A stretch of DNA of 15,615 nt from Gracilaria caudata (lineage: Eukaryota > Rhodophyta > Florideophyceae > Gracilariales > Gracilariaceae). The notes beneath the pieces are model-generated. The model searched no databases and was not told where the DNA came from. It saw nothing but the letters and a program-made list of their open reading frames with translations. Shown in pieces: positions 1-9,776 of this stretch. Numbering within the stretch: position 1 is the stretch's first letter; every line of letters starts with the position of its first letter. The stretch covers positions 1 through 15,615 of the forward strand of contig JASCIV010000625.1 of NCBI GenBank assembly GCA_030374735.1, written 5' to 3'. The position numbers were made by a program, and so were the translations under genes.

Positions 1-1
1 G

Positions 2-3000
2 TTTGAGGAAACGCTTGAGGTGGACTTGGGATGCAGGGCGAGTCGTGTTCCCCTACCTTACGCCATAAACGTTTTCACTTTTGACTTAGATGGTTCCATA
101 AAACCATATTCAGCTCGTTTAGAACGGGACCCGGATGACAAAGCCAGCATGTTGGTCGAGTTCGTTACACCGGAGACTCAATTCTTTCCAGTACCAGACG
201 AGGACAACGAGCAAACAAATCCAACTAGCGATGCACTTGAAGAAGCGTGCATTGTCTTTTGGGCTGCTCCTGATGCACATACGGAGGATGGATATGATAG
301 ATTTGTTCTCACAGTTACCGACCGCAACGGAACAGAGTATGAAACCAAGGTGGAAATTCAGGTTCGTAAGACCGAACCAATAATCGCGGTGGAGACTGAA
401 GATGAAGCTCCAGATGTTTCAAGAACCGAAACTTTCATTGATTTCCCGATAGGTGACAAACTGTCAGACAAATCTATCAGAATATGGAACAACACAGAGG
501 GAGGTGCGCCTCTTTTGCTGAATGTACTCATGAGAGATGTAGCGTGTGGCGTTTTCTCTATTGGACGTACTCCAGACGATCCCGATCTTTGCATTCCAAT
601 GTACATTTCATCCGGCGATTTTTGTACTTTCTCGGCGAGGTTTGAACTCAATCATGTAGTTCCTGTGGACCACGAGTACTATGGATTTGCGCTAATTAAG
701 TATGCGACCATTCTGCCCACTGCTGTGAGCCCAGAAGATGACGCCGAGTTATATCATGCTTATGATCATGTGCTTAACTTCCAAGCCTCTAGCGCCGTAA
801 CGGCAGCTGATTATGAAATATCGCGGCCACTCAATCCCGAATATGACAAGCTACAAGAACACAAGTATTGTCACCCTGAGTCCCTTCTTCACCCCGATTC
901 GAACTGTGTTCTTGAACAGTGCTCCAATTCTATATTACCGGAGTCAACGGTGGGGAGCTCTAGCGCGGAGCGGAATAACACTTATTCTTTCGACCGGTCG
1001 TCGAGAGATCCTGGGAGTACTGCGACTCAAGAGAGCAAGTCACAAAAACTGGTGAACGTCAGTGTTGAACCTCTTTCCGTTCATGTGTCACCCGAAGCTG
1101 TTGAAGAAGTGCAGGTTGACATTTGTGGACAACCTGCGGAATATTGTCGAGTGTTTTTGAACCAACCCCCGAAGTGGATTCCTGGTCGTGATTGCAAGGA
1201 AAGCACTACCTACAAGAATTCGCCACCTGACAGGGATACCAACGTGACCAAATCCATTAACAGGGTGGCAGGAAGCATTAAATCTCCTTCCGCCAAAGAT
1301 AAGAAAGACACCAGGATGAGTACCAGATCCTATGTATCTTCTCAAATGGCAAACCGGCTAAAGAATGCTTCACAAAGTAAACCTCAGCAAAAGAAAGTTA
1401 TCGGACGAAGCCGTGAAAAACAAATATCTGGCGTCCAAAACACCGACGTGGATGAACAGAGTGCGCGTGACTTACCTCTAAACAACACGTGTTCAGCCGA
1501 AAGTGTTGTGCAAGAGCCGCTAATGAAGCAGCCGAAACCGTCTGAGTACGGGAAAGAAACAGGATCAACAAAGACCGCGCCCTGCCAGAAGCCCGCAGAC
1601 CCCAGTGAACCTGCTAGTCAAGCAAATCAATTCAACCGAAGGGGATCGCTTGTCGAGCATGAGACAAAAGCAGGGCCTGCGTGCGGGGGGACAGGGAAAT
1701 CTGGCGCAGATACGCTCACTTTGAAAGTACCAAGAACTTCGTCAAACACTACGCTGGGCAGCAGCACGACTATTGAGAATTTCCAGAGACGTGAGTCACC
1801 GAGCGCCTTTGAATATGGGGATCAAGGTATCAACCAAAGCCCTACTAGGGGTTCCCACCAGAGCTTTACCACAGCGGCGAGTACAGACGATGGTAGAAGG
1901 TTTTTCGGTTTCAGGAGACTTGCAAAGCATCGCAAACCGAAGATTAAGATGCCCCGCAGTATCAGAGAGAATGGTGTCCGAATTCGTGCATCTAGTGGGT
2001 CAGCAGTGCTTCCTCTGTTTAACGCCTCGAACTCATCCATCCATGTGAACATTGAGGTCAAGAAGTATCCTGGCTCGAAGGCGACAGCCATAACAAGCCA
2101 CAAGATGTTGGCTCTTGAATCACAGCAAAGAATGAATATTATTCTTACTCGAATGTCGTCAAACGAGGGTCATCTCAGAATCATCGTCACCGGTTATCTG
2201 CGAGGCCCAGTGAAGTTATCTACAGTTTATCACGTCCCTCTTTACGTGGAAGAAACTCAGAATCGAGTTCCAGCCGCGACCGGTTTTGCGGTGGATAGAC
2301 CCACTATTACTTTCTATAAGGTCCCGTCACGATATCAGTACCAAAGCTTGAGAGTTCTGAATGGCACATTTCGGGCTGTACCCTACAAAGTTTGGCTTGG
2401 AGGCGTGAAAGGTGGAAAAAGTGCAAGTGTGGACAACGTGCTGGTCATCATGTCTAGCTCAGAAGGTATCGTGGAAGGTCGAAAGTGTGTCACAGTTAGG
2501 CTGAGATTCGATTCTAATAATCCTGTGCAGTACCATAGGCAAATGTTGAACATCTCAATGGATAACAATACAGACAAGGTGCCTATTTTCGCATACACTG
2601 GTTGTTCATCTATTCGGATCTCTCCTACGAATGAGGGGTTGTTCCGGGCGGAGAATCACGGAAACCGAAGTGGATTTGTAGTTTTTTCGGGTCCAGAAGT
2701 GGATGCTTTGGATAACAAGACGGAAAAGTTTGTTCTTTTGCCAAAGGAACGTAAGGATCTGGTAGCTCCATATGGATCAGGGACGCTGATCTATACGGGA
2801 GACGAAATTGCTCGTTCAAGATTCTGTCGTGCTGCCGATGTTGTGCCGAACGCCAAACGTGAAGCAGGTGAAGAAATGTCGTTGTTTTTAGGAACTTTTG
2901 ACGGAGAACAAGAAGCGAGGCGAAAAGAGTACTTATTGTGGCATCGAGACACAAAACACTCTCTGCATTACGCAGGACGACTGCTCGGGAATAACATTCG

Positions 3001-3277
3001 ACGATACAAATATGATCCCGATCAACGACGAGTGATTAGCGATAGTAAGAGCTCGAATGACAGTGGATGGCAAGCTTCAATTGATGCTGATGGCTATGTG
3101 CATATAGAGAATTATGATACTCAGAAGTATCTCAACTTCAAATGCAAAGGCGCTGAGCCTAGGAATGGTATAATTCCGCCGTTGGGAGATGCAAAGCTTG
3201 CTGCTTTCTTGGAAAATGTGGAAGTGTTTGCTCGAGGCAGCTGCATAGAATTATACAACGAGCGGAGATTGAACTAG
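2..3277 (+). CDS. Large protein of unknown function with ASH/MSP-like beta-sandwich segments (5' end outside the window)
   Basis: The frame is open from the first bases of the window. The first start-like codon, at position 20, is a GTG, so the true ATG lies upstream and this is a 3' fragment of about 1091 visible codons ending in TAG at 3275-3277. The N-terminal third is beta-rich. A stretch around 431-799, with motifs such as IRIWNNTEGG, resembles an ASH/MSP-type immunoglobulin-like sandwich. About 810-1900 is low-complexity and polar (Ser, Thr, Asn, Lys, Pro) and probably disordered. A basic patch near 1900-1960 leads into two or three further beta-rich units (about 1960-2270, 2280-2610 and 2610-3270). 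I see no signal peptide, membrane span or catalytic motif. The build recalls SPD-2/Cep192-like or other ASH-domain scaffold proteins, but this is fold-level resemblance by eye only. Coding is certain from the length; function is unassigned. Confidence 0.85.
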   Translation, partial: FEETLEVDLGCRASRVPLPYAINVFTFDLDGSIKPYSARLERDPDDKASMLVEFVTPETQFFPVPDEDNEQTNPTSDALEEACIVFWAAPDAHTEDGYDRFVLTVTDRNGTEYETKVEIQVRKTEPIIAVETEDEAPDVSRTETFIDFPIGDKLSDKSIRIWNNTEGGAPLLLNVLMRDVACGVFSIGRTPDDPDLCIPMYISSGDFCTFSARFELNHVVPVDHEYYGFALIKYATILPTAVSPEDDAELYHAYDHVLNFQASSAVTAADYEISRPLNPEYDKLQEHKYCHPESLLHPDSNCVLEQCSNSILPESTVGSSSAERNNTYSFDRSSRDPGSTATQESKSQKLVNVSVEPLSVHVSPEAVEEVQVDICGQPAEYCRVFLNQPPKWIPGRDCKESTTYKNSPPDRDTNVTKSINRVAGSIKSPSAKDKKDTRMSTRSYVSSQMANRLKNASQSKPQQKKVIGRSREKQISGVQNTDVDEQSARDLPLNNTCSAESVVQEPLMKQPKPSEYGKETGSTKTAPCQKPADPSEPASQANQFNRRGSLVEHETKAGPACGGTGKSGADTLTLKVPRTSSNTTLGSSTTIENFQRRESPSAFEYGDQGINQSPTRGSHQSFTTAASTDDGRRFFGFRRLAKHRKPKIKMPRSIRENGVRIRASSGSAVLPLFNASNSSIHVNIEVKKYPGSKATAITSHKMLALESQQRMNIILTRMSSNEGHLRIIVTGYLRGPVKLSTVYHVPLYVEETQNRVPAATGFAVDRPTITFYKVPSRYQYQSLRVLNGTFRAVPYKVWLGGVKGGKSASVDNVLVIMSSSEGIVEGRKCVTVRLRFDSNNPVQYHRQMLNISMDNNTDKVPIFAYTGCSSIRISPTNEGLFRAENHGNRSGFVVFSGPEVDALDNKTEKFVLLPKERKDLVAPYGSGTLIYTGDEIARSRFCRAADVVPNAKREAGEEMSLFLGTFDGEQEARRKEYLLWHRDTKHSLHYAGRLLGNNIRRYKYDPDQRRVISDSKSSNDSGWQASIDADGYVHIENYDTQKYLNFKCKGAEPRNGIIPPLGDAKLAAFLENVEVFARGSCIELYNERRLN

Positions 3278-3869
3278 ATTTTGTATGCAGCTGAGTTAGT
3301 GTTCGGAAACAAGTGCGTGCATAGGTCAAACTCGAAGCGGCAGTATTTGTTTGAACTAAAAAGTTAGCGGGCACATGCGATCCGCCTTCACGTGGTGTGC
3401 CTGACTCCCTCTTGGAAAAGCAACGCATCTGCGTTTGGGACTCCGAAGGAGGCCAACTGCTGTCGAGCTAACGAAGATGAAGAAGAAAAAGCTAGCCACG
3501 TTAACCTTACCAAATAGTCGTTTCGATTTGGATTCATTCTAGATATCCGTTCTCATAAGCATGTCCTTCAACTCTTTACAAAGATTTGGATTGTTTGGCA
3601 GGACCTGTGGAAGTTGAGAGCAAATATGAAGACATGATACTGTGCCATCACCTCTATCTTGCTCTCAGTTGATTTTCACGAATAGTATTACTAATTCTAT
3701 GGGTAACGTTCGCCATCTAATCGTCATATCCGGACTACCGGTTTTCCTTTTAGTATCCCAGGTGATAGACTAACACTGATAGTCTTCAGGAGATGCGAAG
3801 GTAGCAAAAGCTACTAGAGAAAGGTAGATATCATCATGATGAAATGGTGTTAAGAGGAACAGGGGTTCA

Positions 3870-3917
3870 AACAATGGGACCCAACGAACGAACAATGGGA
3901 CCTGGGACCAAACGAAC
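3870..3917. repeat. Imperfect tandem direct repeat, unit about 21-27 nt
   Basis: AACAATGGGACC occurs at 3870-3881 and again at 3891-3902. Each copy is followed by a CCAACGAAC or CCAAACGAAC segment, and GGGACC appears a third time at 3904. The repeat sits about 550 bp upstream of the CstF-77 ATG. It may be a simple slippage duplication; no function is evident. Confidence 0.6.
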
Positions 3918-3961
3918 ACAGAACTCCGCATTCTGAGTTGGGTGTCACGTCATCGGTGCAC

Positions 3962-4190
3962 CCAATGCGCCTCCAAGCGGCAGCACGAGTGGCTGCCAAT
4001 CTCCCAATTGCAAACAAGCGTGCAAAATTACGCGCGCCTCCTTTGCCTTCAAAGCTGCGCAGTCCGCCAGCAGGTCAGGTCCCAATTTGCAGGTGTGTTT
4101 GTTGAAATTCAATCGCGCTCGCAAGCCTGCTGATCACCCGCTTGGTGGAAACGACGGCGCTCTTTCATTTATCTCATGCCAGCTTCCAAT
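3962..4190 (+). promoter_or_regulatory. Cluster of five forward CCAAT boxes upstream of CstF-77
   Basis: CCAAT occurs in the same orientation at 3962-3966, 3996-4000, 4004-4008, 4082-4086 and 4186-4190, which is 260-490 bp upstream of the ATG at 4451. CCAAT is the NF-Y (HAP) binding core in eukaryotic promoters. Other promoters in this window also carry it, near 9949, 9981, 14166 and 14251. No clear TATA box is present between the cluster and the ATG. That these boxes act as the promoter of the downstream gene is inferred from position. Confidence 0.4.
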
Positions 4191-4450
4191 CCATCTAACC
4201 CATAACCCCTTCACCCTTCGTAGCTCCTCTCGTCTCATTTCCGCCTCAGTTACAAGAATTCTACGACTCTCAACTCGTACCGTCACCTTTTTCCTTCCAG
4301 CCGTCGCACTCCACCTTTTGTTCAATCACCTTTCCCGGCGCAACACTGTTACGCCACTCTTCTTCTCACTACTTGGGTGCGCACTGAGACGTATTGTTAT
4401 CAGCGCCCTTGCTATACTATCCATATTTACTCGCGCGTATTGTGCTCACA

Positions 4451-7082
4451 ATGGACTCAGCTCGCGCCGCAGATGGCGAGCGGCGCGTGGCAACCGATCA
4501 GTGGGACATCGATGGATGGCATATTCTGGCCTCCGAGGCCGAGAAGTGCTCATTTGAAGTCGCAAAGCCCGTGTACGAGCGTCTTGTCAAACAATTCCCA
4601 CCCAGCGGCAAGTTCTGGCGATTGTATGCAGAGCATCTTGCGCGTGAGCATTCCGAGAATCACACGGATATAACTGCCATCTACGATCGCGCTGTTAAGA
4701 ACGCGCCCACATCAATCGACCTCTGGCGCAGCTATCTTAATTTCGTCAGTGCTAGGGCTGCGGAAATTCCCGGCTCCAAGCTTGAATCTGATGCAATTGC
4801 TGTGCATGAAAGAGCCGCAAAGTGCGCCGGGTTGGATCTAAACGCCCATCCATTGTGGACCCACTACATCGAATTCGTCAAAAAGCAAACGATGCTTTCG
4901 GATAGTCAACGTCGGGACGCACTACGACGTGTATATCAACGAGCGGTAATGATTTCCATTCTTTTGTTTCGCCGTCGCCCTTGCGTATCTCATTCTTTGT
5001 ACGTTCCGTACTCGCTTCAAGCATGCCTGCCCCTGTTACCACAATCTTCAAAAAAGAACATTTCGTCTACATCTTCATGTTGTTCCTTCCACATCTTATG
5101 CAATTTCTTGTGTCGTCTCATGAATGTTGTTTTCACATTTCATAGTAGACATTGTGATCAACCTAGTCCTCACTTTTCCATGAAAACGAATGTTTCTTCG
5201 CATGACAATACCAAACGGTTCTTGAAGTAGGCGTTTTTTCCAGCGCATTACTTCCTCACCTCTGCGATAACCCACTTCACTTGATTGCTCCCTCATGCTC
5301 TAGGTAGACATGCCATGCCAACTTCGGGGCGGGCTGATGCTGATGAAGTGCCAGAACCCGAACTGCAAAGAATGAGATATTGCAGGAACAAACATTCGCA
5401 CATCTACTAACCACACTTTCTCGTCCATTTATGTTTCGTCGCATCTTTTATGCTTATTCCAACAGGTTCGAACACCTATGCACAATCTAGACGCCTTCTG
5501 GCGAGATTATAATACCTTTGAACAAACAAGCAATTCCAACAAAGAGATCGGTCGAACCCATCTGGCTGAAAACCAACCCAAGAATATCGACGCCCGCGCC
5601 GAGTTTCGTGCACGTAAAACGAGACGTGAAGGTTTAACTCTCTCAGCTCTACCAGTTCCCCCTCGCGGACGTGCAAAGGAATCATCTCAAGCTCAGCAAT
5701 GGCGAAGATTTATTCTGCATGAGAGATCAAACCCATCATCATTGGCAGAAAGCGATCTTCATGAGCGTGTTCTCCATGCCTTTGAAAGCGCTCTCGCACC
5801 AATGCATCGTTACCCAGATTTCTGGATAGAATATCTTTCCTATGTTCACAGCACGTTCAGTGTTGAACTAAAGCAAGTGATTGGGAAAGGCCATGAAAAT
5901 AAGGACTCAAACTCCAGCACTAACTCAAGTCTTACGAAGAAAATGGCAGAATCTCTGCAACCAATTCTGGAAAGAGCTATCGTGGCTGTTCCCCATAGTG
6001 TTGCCCTACATACTCATGCCGCTTGGCTCTACACTCGAATTTCAGAACCCGGGAAGGGTGTGGCTGCATTAGATGCATTGTGCAAATCACACCCCTCTCC
6101 CCTTGCTTATGTTCATTTAATGCGAGCTACTCGAAAGCACGAGGGAAGAGATGCAGCTAGAAAAGTGTTTGGGCGTGCGAGAAAAGATCCGAAAGGAACG
6201 CACCCAGGCGTCTATGTCGCAGCTGCGTTGATGGAGTTCTCCATTAACAAAGACAGCAAAGTTGCGCGAAACGTATTTGAGTTTGGATTGAAGAACTTTG
6301 CAAAGAACGCTGTAATGGCCACAGAGTACGTCAACTGGTTATGGGGCACGGGGGATCTAGAGTACGCACGGGTAGTTCTGAAAAAAGTTATGCCAGATGC
6401 AAAGGGCTCCCCAGCAGAAGTTCGGCGCCTATGGGAACGGTGGATTGACCTCGAAGAATTGATTGGCGATGCTTCCACAGTAGACCAAGTGGAAGCTATG
6501 TGGAAGGAAAGCGGAGTCGGACGGCCTGAGACAATCGTCAGTGAGGTTTTGAGAAGAACACGGTTCCTTGGTTTCGAAGGGTTTTCAGAGAATGAAATAG
6601 GAGCGATTAACGGAAATCGCGCAGGTGTTTCAGATAAGTCTATAGGCGCCAGTGCTGGCGGAGGGGGGCGACGGGACCCCAGAACTGGGAGAAGGGTTGG
6701 TTCGTCAGGCGGCAAAAAAGAAACTATCGGGAACGGGACATCACAACGACGAGTTGGTGATGAATCTCAGGGCTCTGTCCTGAAAGTGGCCATCGAGATG
6801 CTACAGAGAATGGCGGGGGCTCTGCCGCCGGTTGCGGCACCACCGCCAACCCCAGATGTGTTGTTTCGTATGATTGAAAACACGCCTGATTCATTTCTTG
6901 ACACACCTGTTGGTAGAAACACTGGAATGGGGTCAAGAAAAGGGAAGGACAGCGCGGCCTCGAAGAAGAGGAAGATTGATGAAATGAATCACATCGCAAC
7001 ATCGACGCCCATGAGCATAGGCGTAGGGGCTCCTGATGTATTTCGTGCTCGGCAAGCCGCGAAACAGGCCAGAACAAGATAA
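4451..7082 (+). CDS. CSTF3: Cleavage stimulation factor subunit CstF-77 / Rna14, two exons (join 4451-4945, 5466-7082)
   Basis: This encodes the HAT-repeat scaffold of the nuclear mRNA 3'-end cleavage and polyadenylation machinery, which dimerises and bridges CstF-64/Rna15 and other subunits. Exon 1 (165 codons) begins at an ATG in good context (CACAATGG) and carries the first HAT repeats. Exon 2 (538 codons plus TAA) begins VRTPMHNLDAFWRDY, which lines up with the family's VxPMxNxExLWRDYxxFE signature, followed by the conserved QPKxxxAR segment. HAT repeats continue to about residue 510. A Gly/Arg-rich linker (6649-6714), a short region ending near PPVAAPPPTPDV, a nuclear-localisation-like KKRKI at residues 665-669 and a basic tail follow; the tail is where Rna14 binds Rna15. 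The total of 703 residues is close to human CstF-77 (about 717). The joining phase is 0 at both splice sites. Earlier in-frame codons upstream of 4451 were not used because they add a hydrophobic stretch foreign to the family. Confidence 0.9.
4946..5465 (+). other. Spliceosomal intron of the CstF-77 gene (520 nt, phase 0)
   Basis: The donor GTAATG begins right after a GCG codon at 4943-4945. The acceptor is a pyrimidine-rich run ending CCAACAG at 5465. A perfect TACTAAC branch-point motif lies at 5405-5411, with the branch A at 5410, 55 nt from the acceptor. Splicing joins YQRA to VRTPMHN and restores the conserved CstF-77 sequence. The reading frame stays open into the intron as far as TAG at 5228-5230. 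An unspliced or internally polyadenylated transcript would therefore encode a 259-residue protein with 94 intron-derived residues that do not look HAT-like. No RNA gene was recognised inside. Confidence 0.85.
5405..5411 (+). promoter_or_regulatory. Branch-point sequence TACTAAC
   Basis: It matches the optimal yeast-type U2-complementary branch site exactly and lies 55 nt before the acceptor at 5464-5465. It supports the intron boundaries chosen for CstF-77 and suggests that a strong branch consensus is used in this genome. Confidence 0.8.
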
Positions 7083-8048
7083 ACTTTAGCTTGGACTATT
7101 ACAAGAAGAGCGGAGCTCAAGTTACACTGATGCCATTTAATGGCAGGTTGTACTTCTTATTTGTGCTTTCTTCATTGAAGCCGTTCTTCGAGTACGTGTA
7201 CTTGCGAGAGCTTTCACAGTATTCTCAAGTGTTGCAAAGCGTCCCATTGCACTCTTTATCTTTGTCGAGCTTTATCGAGGCCAATACCTGTACGTCAGGA
7301 AGCCGTATCGACAGTAAGATATCCAGAAAGCAACGGAACGCTGCGTCAGCAACATAATGTCACTCGTCAGGACACTTGCGGAATGAGTTTTGAGCACGCC
7401 GAAAAAAGAGAGGCCCGTCAATGGCCAGCAATTGAGTAACTGTCTTTCAACAGCTCAGCTTCCGTATTTGCTTGAATTTGCGGAGAGGGAAGCCACTGTT
7501 GCATGGATAATGTTATGCTCGCTTCATTTCGCGACGATCAAGTTCAGCAAATGAGACTAATGAATACCCTGTAAACAAAAAGCCTCCATTATCATAGATG
7601 ACTAAAAGATGAGTGTTCTTCACAACCTAAGAAATCCTACGCCCTTTGACTCTGCTCTTTCGCCTTAACTACGGCCCTCGCTGCTTGTTGAATCTGACAA
7701 AGCTTACGGTCTCGTGTCAACAAAAAAGGTCTTCGTGTTCATGTCTTTGTGCTTCGAAAGCCATACAATCAATTAAGCGGTGTCCCTGATATGAGTGAGA
7801 TGATAATGTTTATGTTTTATTATTCAATGCTTTTATAGTTTACCGACTCGAGAATCATCCAAAATTGGGAAATGCCCACACCTCTTGTTCCCTCTTGCTC
7901 CTTACTATCACCCTTCGTCTAGGAGGGCCTAGACTTCAGTGCCCTTGAAAGTTTCAGGTTGAAACCGAAAACGCTTCATACTATGAAGTTTCTGCAGAGG
8001 TGAAGCAATCAACCACAAGCGGTACAGCAGAGATGAAGATAATGAGAG
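7083..8048. other. Region between convergent genes CstF-77 and PFP
   Basis: This 966-bp stretch lies between two convergent stop codons and holds both 3' UTRs. Short open frames occur (for example 7091-7357) but show no family features. Three small hairpins sit at 7917-7988. No RNA gene is recognised. Confidence 0.6.
7917..7988. repeat. Cluster of three short inverted repeats in the 3' flank of PFP
   Basis: There are three perfect short dyads. GTCTAGG/CCTAGAC has a 4-nt AGGG loop (7917-7934). GTTTCA/TGAAAC has a GGT loop (7951-7965). CTTCATA/TATGAAG has a single-base centre (7974-7988). They lie 60-130 nt beyond the PFP stop codon, in its probable 3' UTR. Any RNA-level role in 3'-end formation is inference. 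Confidence 0.45.
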
Positions 8049-9776
8049 CTACTGCGTAGCGGCCTCAGCTTCCAACTGAAGTGACATGGAGACCACATCA
8101 GCAGTAGGTCCCCAGTACTGTGACGTACCCGGACTACGGTACTCGTCTCCCAACTTCCACGAGTCTCTGCTTTGCACGAACTCGATGAACGGGGCGCCTT
8201 CAAGATCGACAAGCATCTTCTTGATTACAGCTGTGTCCTTGCCATGCCTTCTTTCAACGTTCATCATCATTGTGAGAGGGAAGCCAGCAGGGACCCATTC
8301 CTCCGGGGCCTTTGTCAGATTGGACAAAGTAGCTATGTAACCCGTCTTCTCATTGCAGCAGAGCGCCGCGGCGACTCGTCCAAGTCCGTAAGTGTAGTTC
8401 GCATCAAAGTTGGAAGGCATAGCGCATCTTCCTTCGTAGCCCAGGTAATGGGGAACGCCGGAGAACTTGCCAGAGTATAAACCTCGTTTCTTCAGGGAAG
8501 ACAGTTGGGCCGAAGCCATGCCGATGAGCAGACGTTCAGCTTCAATCTTGGCGACCTGAACATTTCCATGAGGATCACGCTCAAGCATTAGTTGGTTCGC
8601 GATTGCTTCGGGTAACTTCGCAAAAAGACTTGAATTAGTGACAGAAAGAGCAGCTGTGATTTCATCTCGGGTGAGAGGCTTCTCGGCATGAGCGAGAATT
8701 TCGTTGAGTTCATAGATAAGCGCCTCAACATCGGGCATGAACTCTACAAGCCCTTCTGGAAGAACGATGACACCATAGTTCTTGCCCATATCCGCTCTTT
8801 CAACAATAAGCTTGACAATTTGATCAACAATGTCTGTAAGCGTAATAGCATTGTGCTTGACCTCTTCGCCAATGAAACAGAGGTTAGGATGAGTTTGCAA
8901 AGCACATTCCAGAGCAATATGACTGGCCGAGCGTCCCATGACGCGAACAAAGTGGTAGGCCTTTCGAGCAGAGATAGCGTCAAAGGCGAGACTGGCTACG
9001 CTCTCGCAATAGCTCTTAGAGGCAGTATCAAAACCGAAGGATACCTGAATTTGGGCGTTTCGCAGATCGTTATCAATAGTCTTGGGAGCCCCATTAACAC
9101 AACACTTCAAACCATGAGCGCTGAAGTCCTCCGCAAGTTTCATGGCATTGCTATTACTGTCATCGCCACCGACGATGACAAGAGCATCGAGCTGAAGCTG
9201 CTGCACTGTGTTGCGAACGGCTTCAAACTGAGCGGGGGTCTCAATCTTGGTGCGACCAGACCCAATCATGTGAAAGCCGCCTTGGTTACGATATGGGGCC
9301 ACCATGTCTGCATCCAACTGCACATAGTCGGCTTTGAGCAGTCCGTCCGGCCCAGAGCGGAAACCAAGAAGCTTGGACTGAGAGTGGAGCTTTGTGATGA
9401 AGTCGAACATGCCACAGATGACATTATGGCCGCCAGGAGCAGGACCGCCAGACAAGACGACACCGACGATCTTGGGAGTGGTGACAGCGGACGGTTGAGA
9501 AGCGAAGGAGACAGAGGGCTGACCATAGAGTTTGGGGAAGAGCTGACTGACGAGCTCGTGGTCGAAAGCGGAAGTGGTGGGAGCGCCGTCCACAAGGGTG
9601 ACAGCAGCAGGCTCGGCGAGCACAGGGTTGCAGCGAGGATTATACTGTAGGCGAGCACGCTGCAACGGGGACAGGTTACGGTGCTCGCGCGCCAAATCGG
9701 AGAGCAGCTTGGACGTGTGCACGTCTACAAGGACAGGACTAGGCATATCAACGGCAGCGGAGAGCTTGGTAGCCAT
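8049..9776 (-). CDS. PFP: Pyrophosphate--fructose-6-phosphate 1-phosphotransferase (PFP, long type, beta-like catalytic subunit)
   Basis: It catalyses the reversible phosphorylation of fructose 6-phosphate to fructose 1,6-bisphosphate using pyrophosphate instead of ATP, a cytosolic glycolysis/gluconeogenesis step. The single exon encodes 575 residues, the usual length of plant-type PFP. Visible motifs are the phosphate-binding GGPAPGGHN (110-118), GGDDSNSNA (203-211), the catalytic PKTIDND (231-237), FGFDTASK (248-255), MGRSASH (280-286) and GEEV (303-306). The C-terminus has YEGRC, PSNFDANY and LEGAPF. Asp at the second D of GGDD and Lys in PKTID are the residues that mark pyrophosphate rather than ATP use. 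The PKTID motif also points to the catalytic beta type, not the regulatory alpha type. The N-terminus shows no targeting peptide. The start at 9776 is an ATG followed by GC (AAGTATGGC), preceded in the leader by a (GTT)n run. It is transcribed away from the diflavin reductase gene. Confidence 0.95.
   Translation of the reverse strand: MATKLSAAVDMPSPVLVDVHTSKLLSDLAREHRNLSPLQRARLQYNPRCNPVLAEPAAVTLVDGAPTTSAFDHELVSQLFPKLYGQPSVSFASQPSAVTTPKIVGVVLSGGPAPGGHNVICGMFDFITKLHSQSKLLGFRSGPDGLLKADYVQLDADMVAPYRNQGGFHMIGSGRTKIETPAQFEAVRNTVQQLQLDALVIVGGDDSNSNAMKLAEDFSAHGLKCCVNGAPKTIDNDLRNAQIQVSFGFDTASKSYCESVASLAFDAISARKAYHFVRVMGRSASHIALECALQTHPNLCFIGEEVKHNAITLTDIVDQIVKLIVERADMGKNYGVIVLPEGLVEFMPDVEALIYELNEILAHAEKPLTRDEITAALSVTNSSLFAKLPEAIANQLMLERDPHGNVQVAKIEAERLLIGMASAQLSSLKKRGLYSGKFSGVPHYLGYEGRCAMPSNFDANYTYGLGRVAAALCCNEKTGYIATLSNLTKAPEEWVPAGFPLTMMMNVERRHGKDTAVIKKMLVDLEGAPFIEFVQSRDSWKLGDEYRSPGTSQYWGPTADVVSMSLQLEAEAATQ

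Larger units (their letters stand above)
3278..4450. other. Intergenic region between the ASH-like gene and CstF-77
   Basis: This 1.17-kb stretch has no convincing gene. The left part is the 3' flank of the upstream gene. Near 3800-3850 are small dyads, including a GTAGC/GCTAC stem with an AAAA loop and the palindrome TCATCATGATGA. A short direct repeat lies at 3870-3917 and a CCAAT cluster at 3962-4190. From about 4190 to 4440 the plus strand is pyrimidine-rich, as expected for a promoter and 5' leader of the CstF-77 gene. I saw no tRNA, snRNA or TATA box that I would defend. Confidence 0.6.

Noticed and set aside
3858..3884. GGGTTCAAAC resembling a tRNA B box
   Set aside because: No matching acceptor, D or anticodon stems could be drawn around it.
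4087..4557. Open frame of 156 codons running into the CstF-77 start
   Set aside because: It overlaps the conserved exon 1 in another frame, and its upstream part covers the CCAAT and pyrimidine-rich promoter/leader. The composition is not protein-like.
8688..9650. Open frame of 320 codons on the plus strand opposite PFP
   Set aside because: It lies entirely inside the well-supported PFP gene on the other strand, shows no family motifs and is a shadow of biased codon use.
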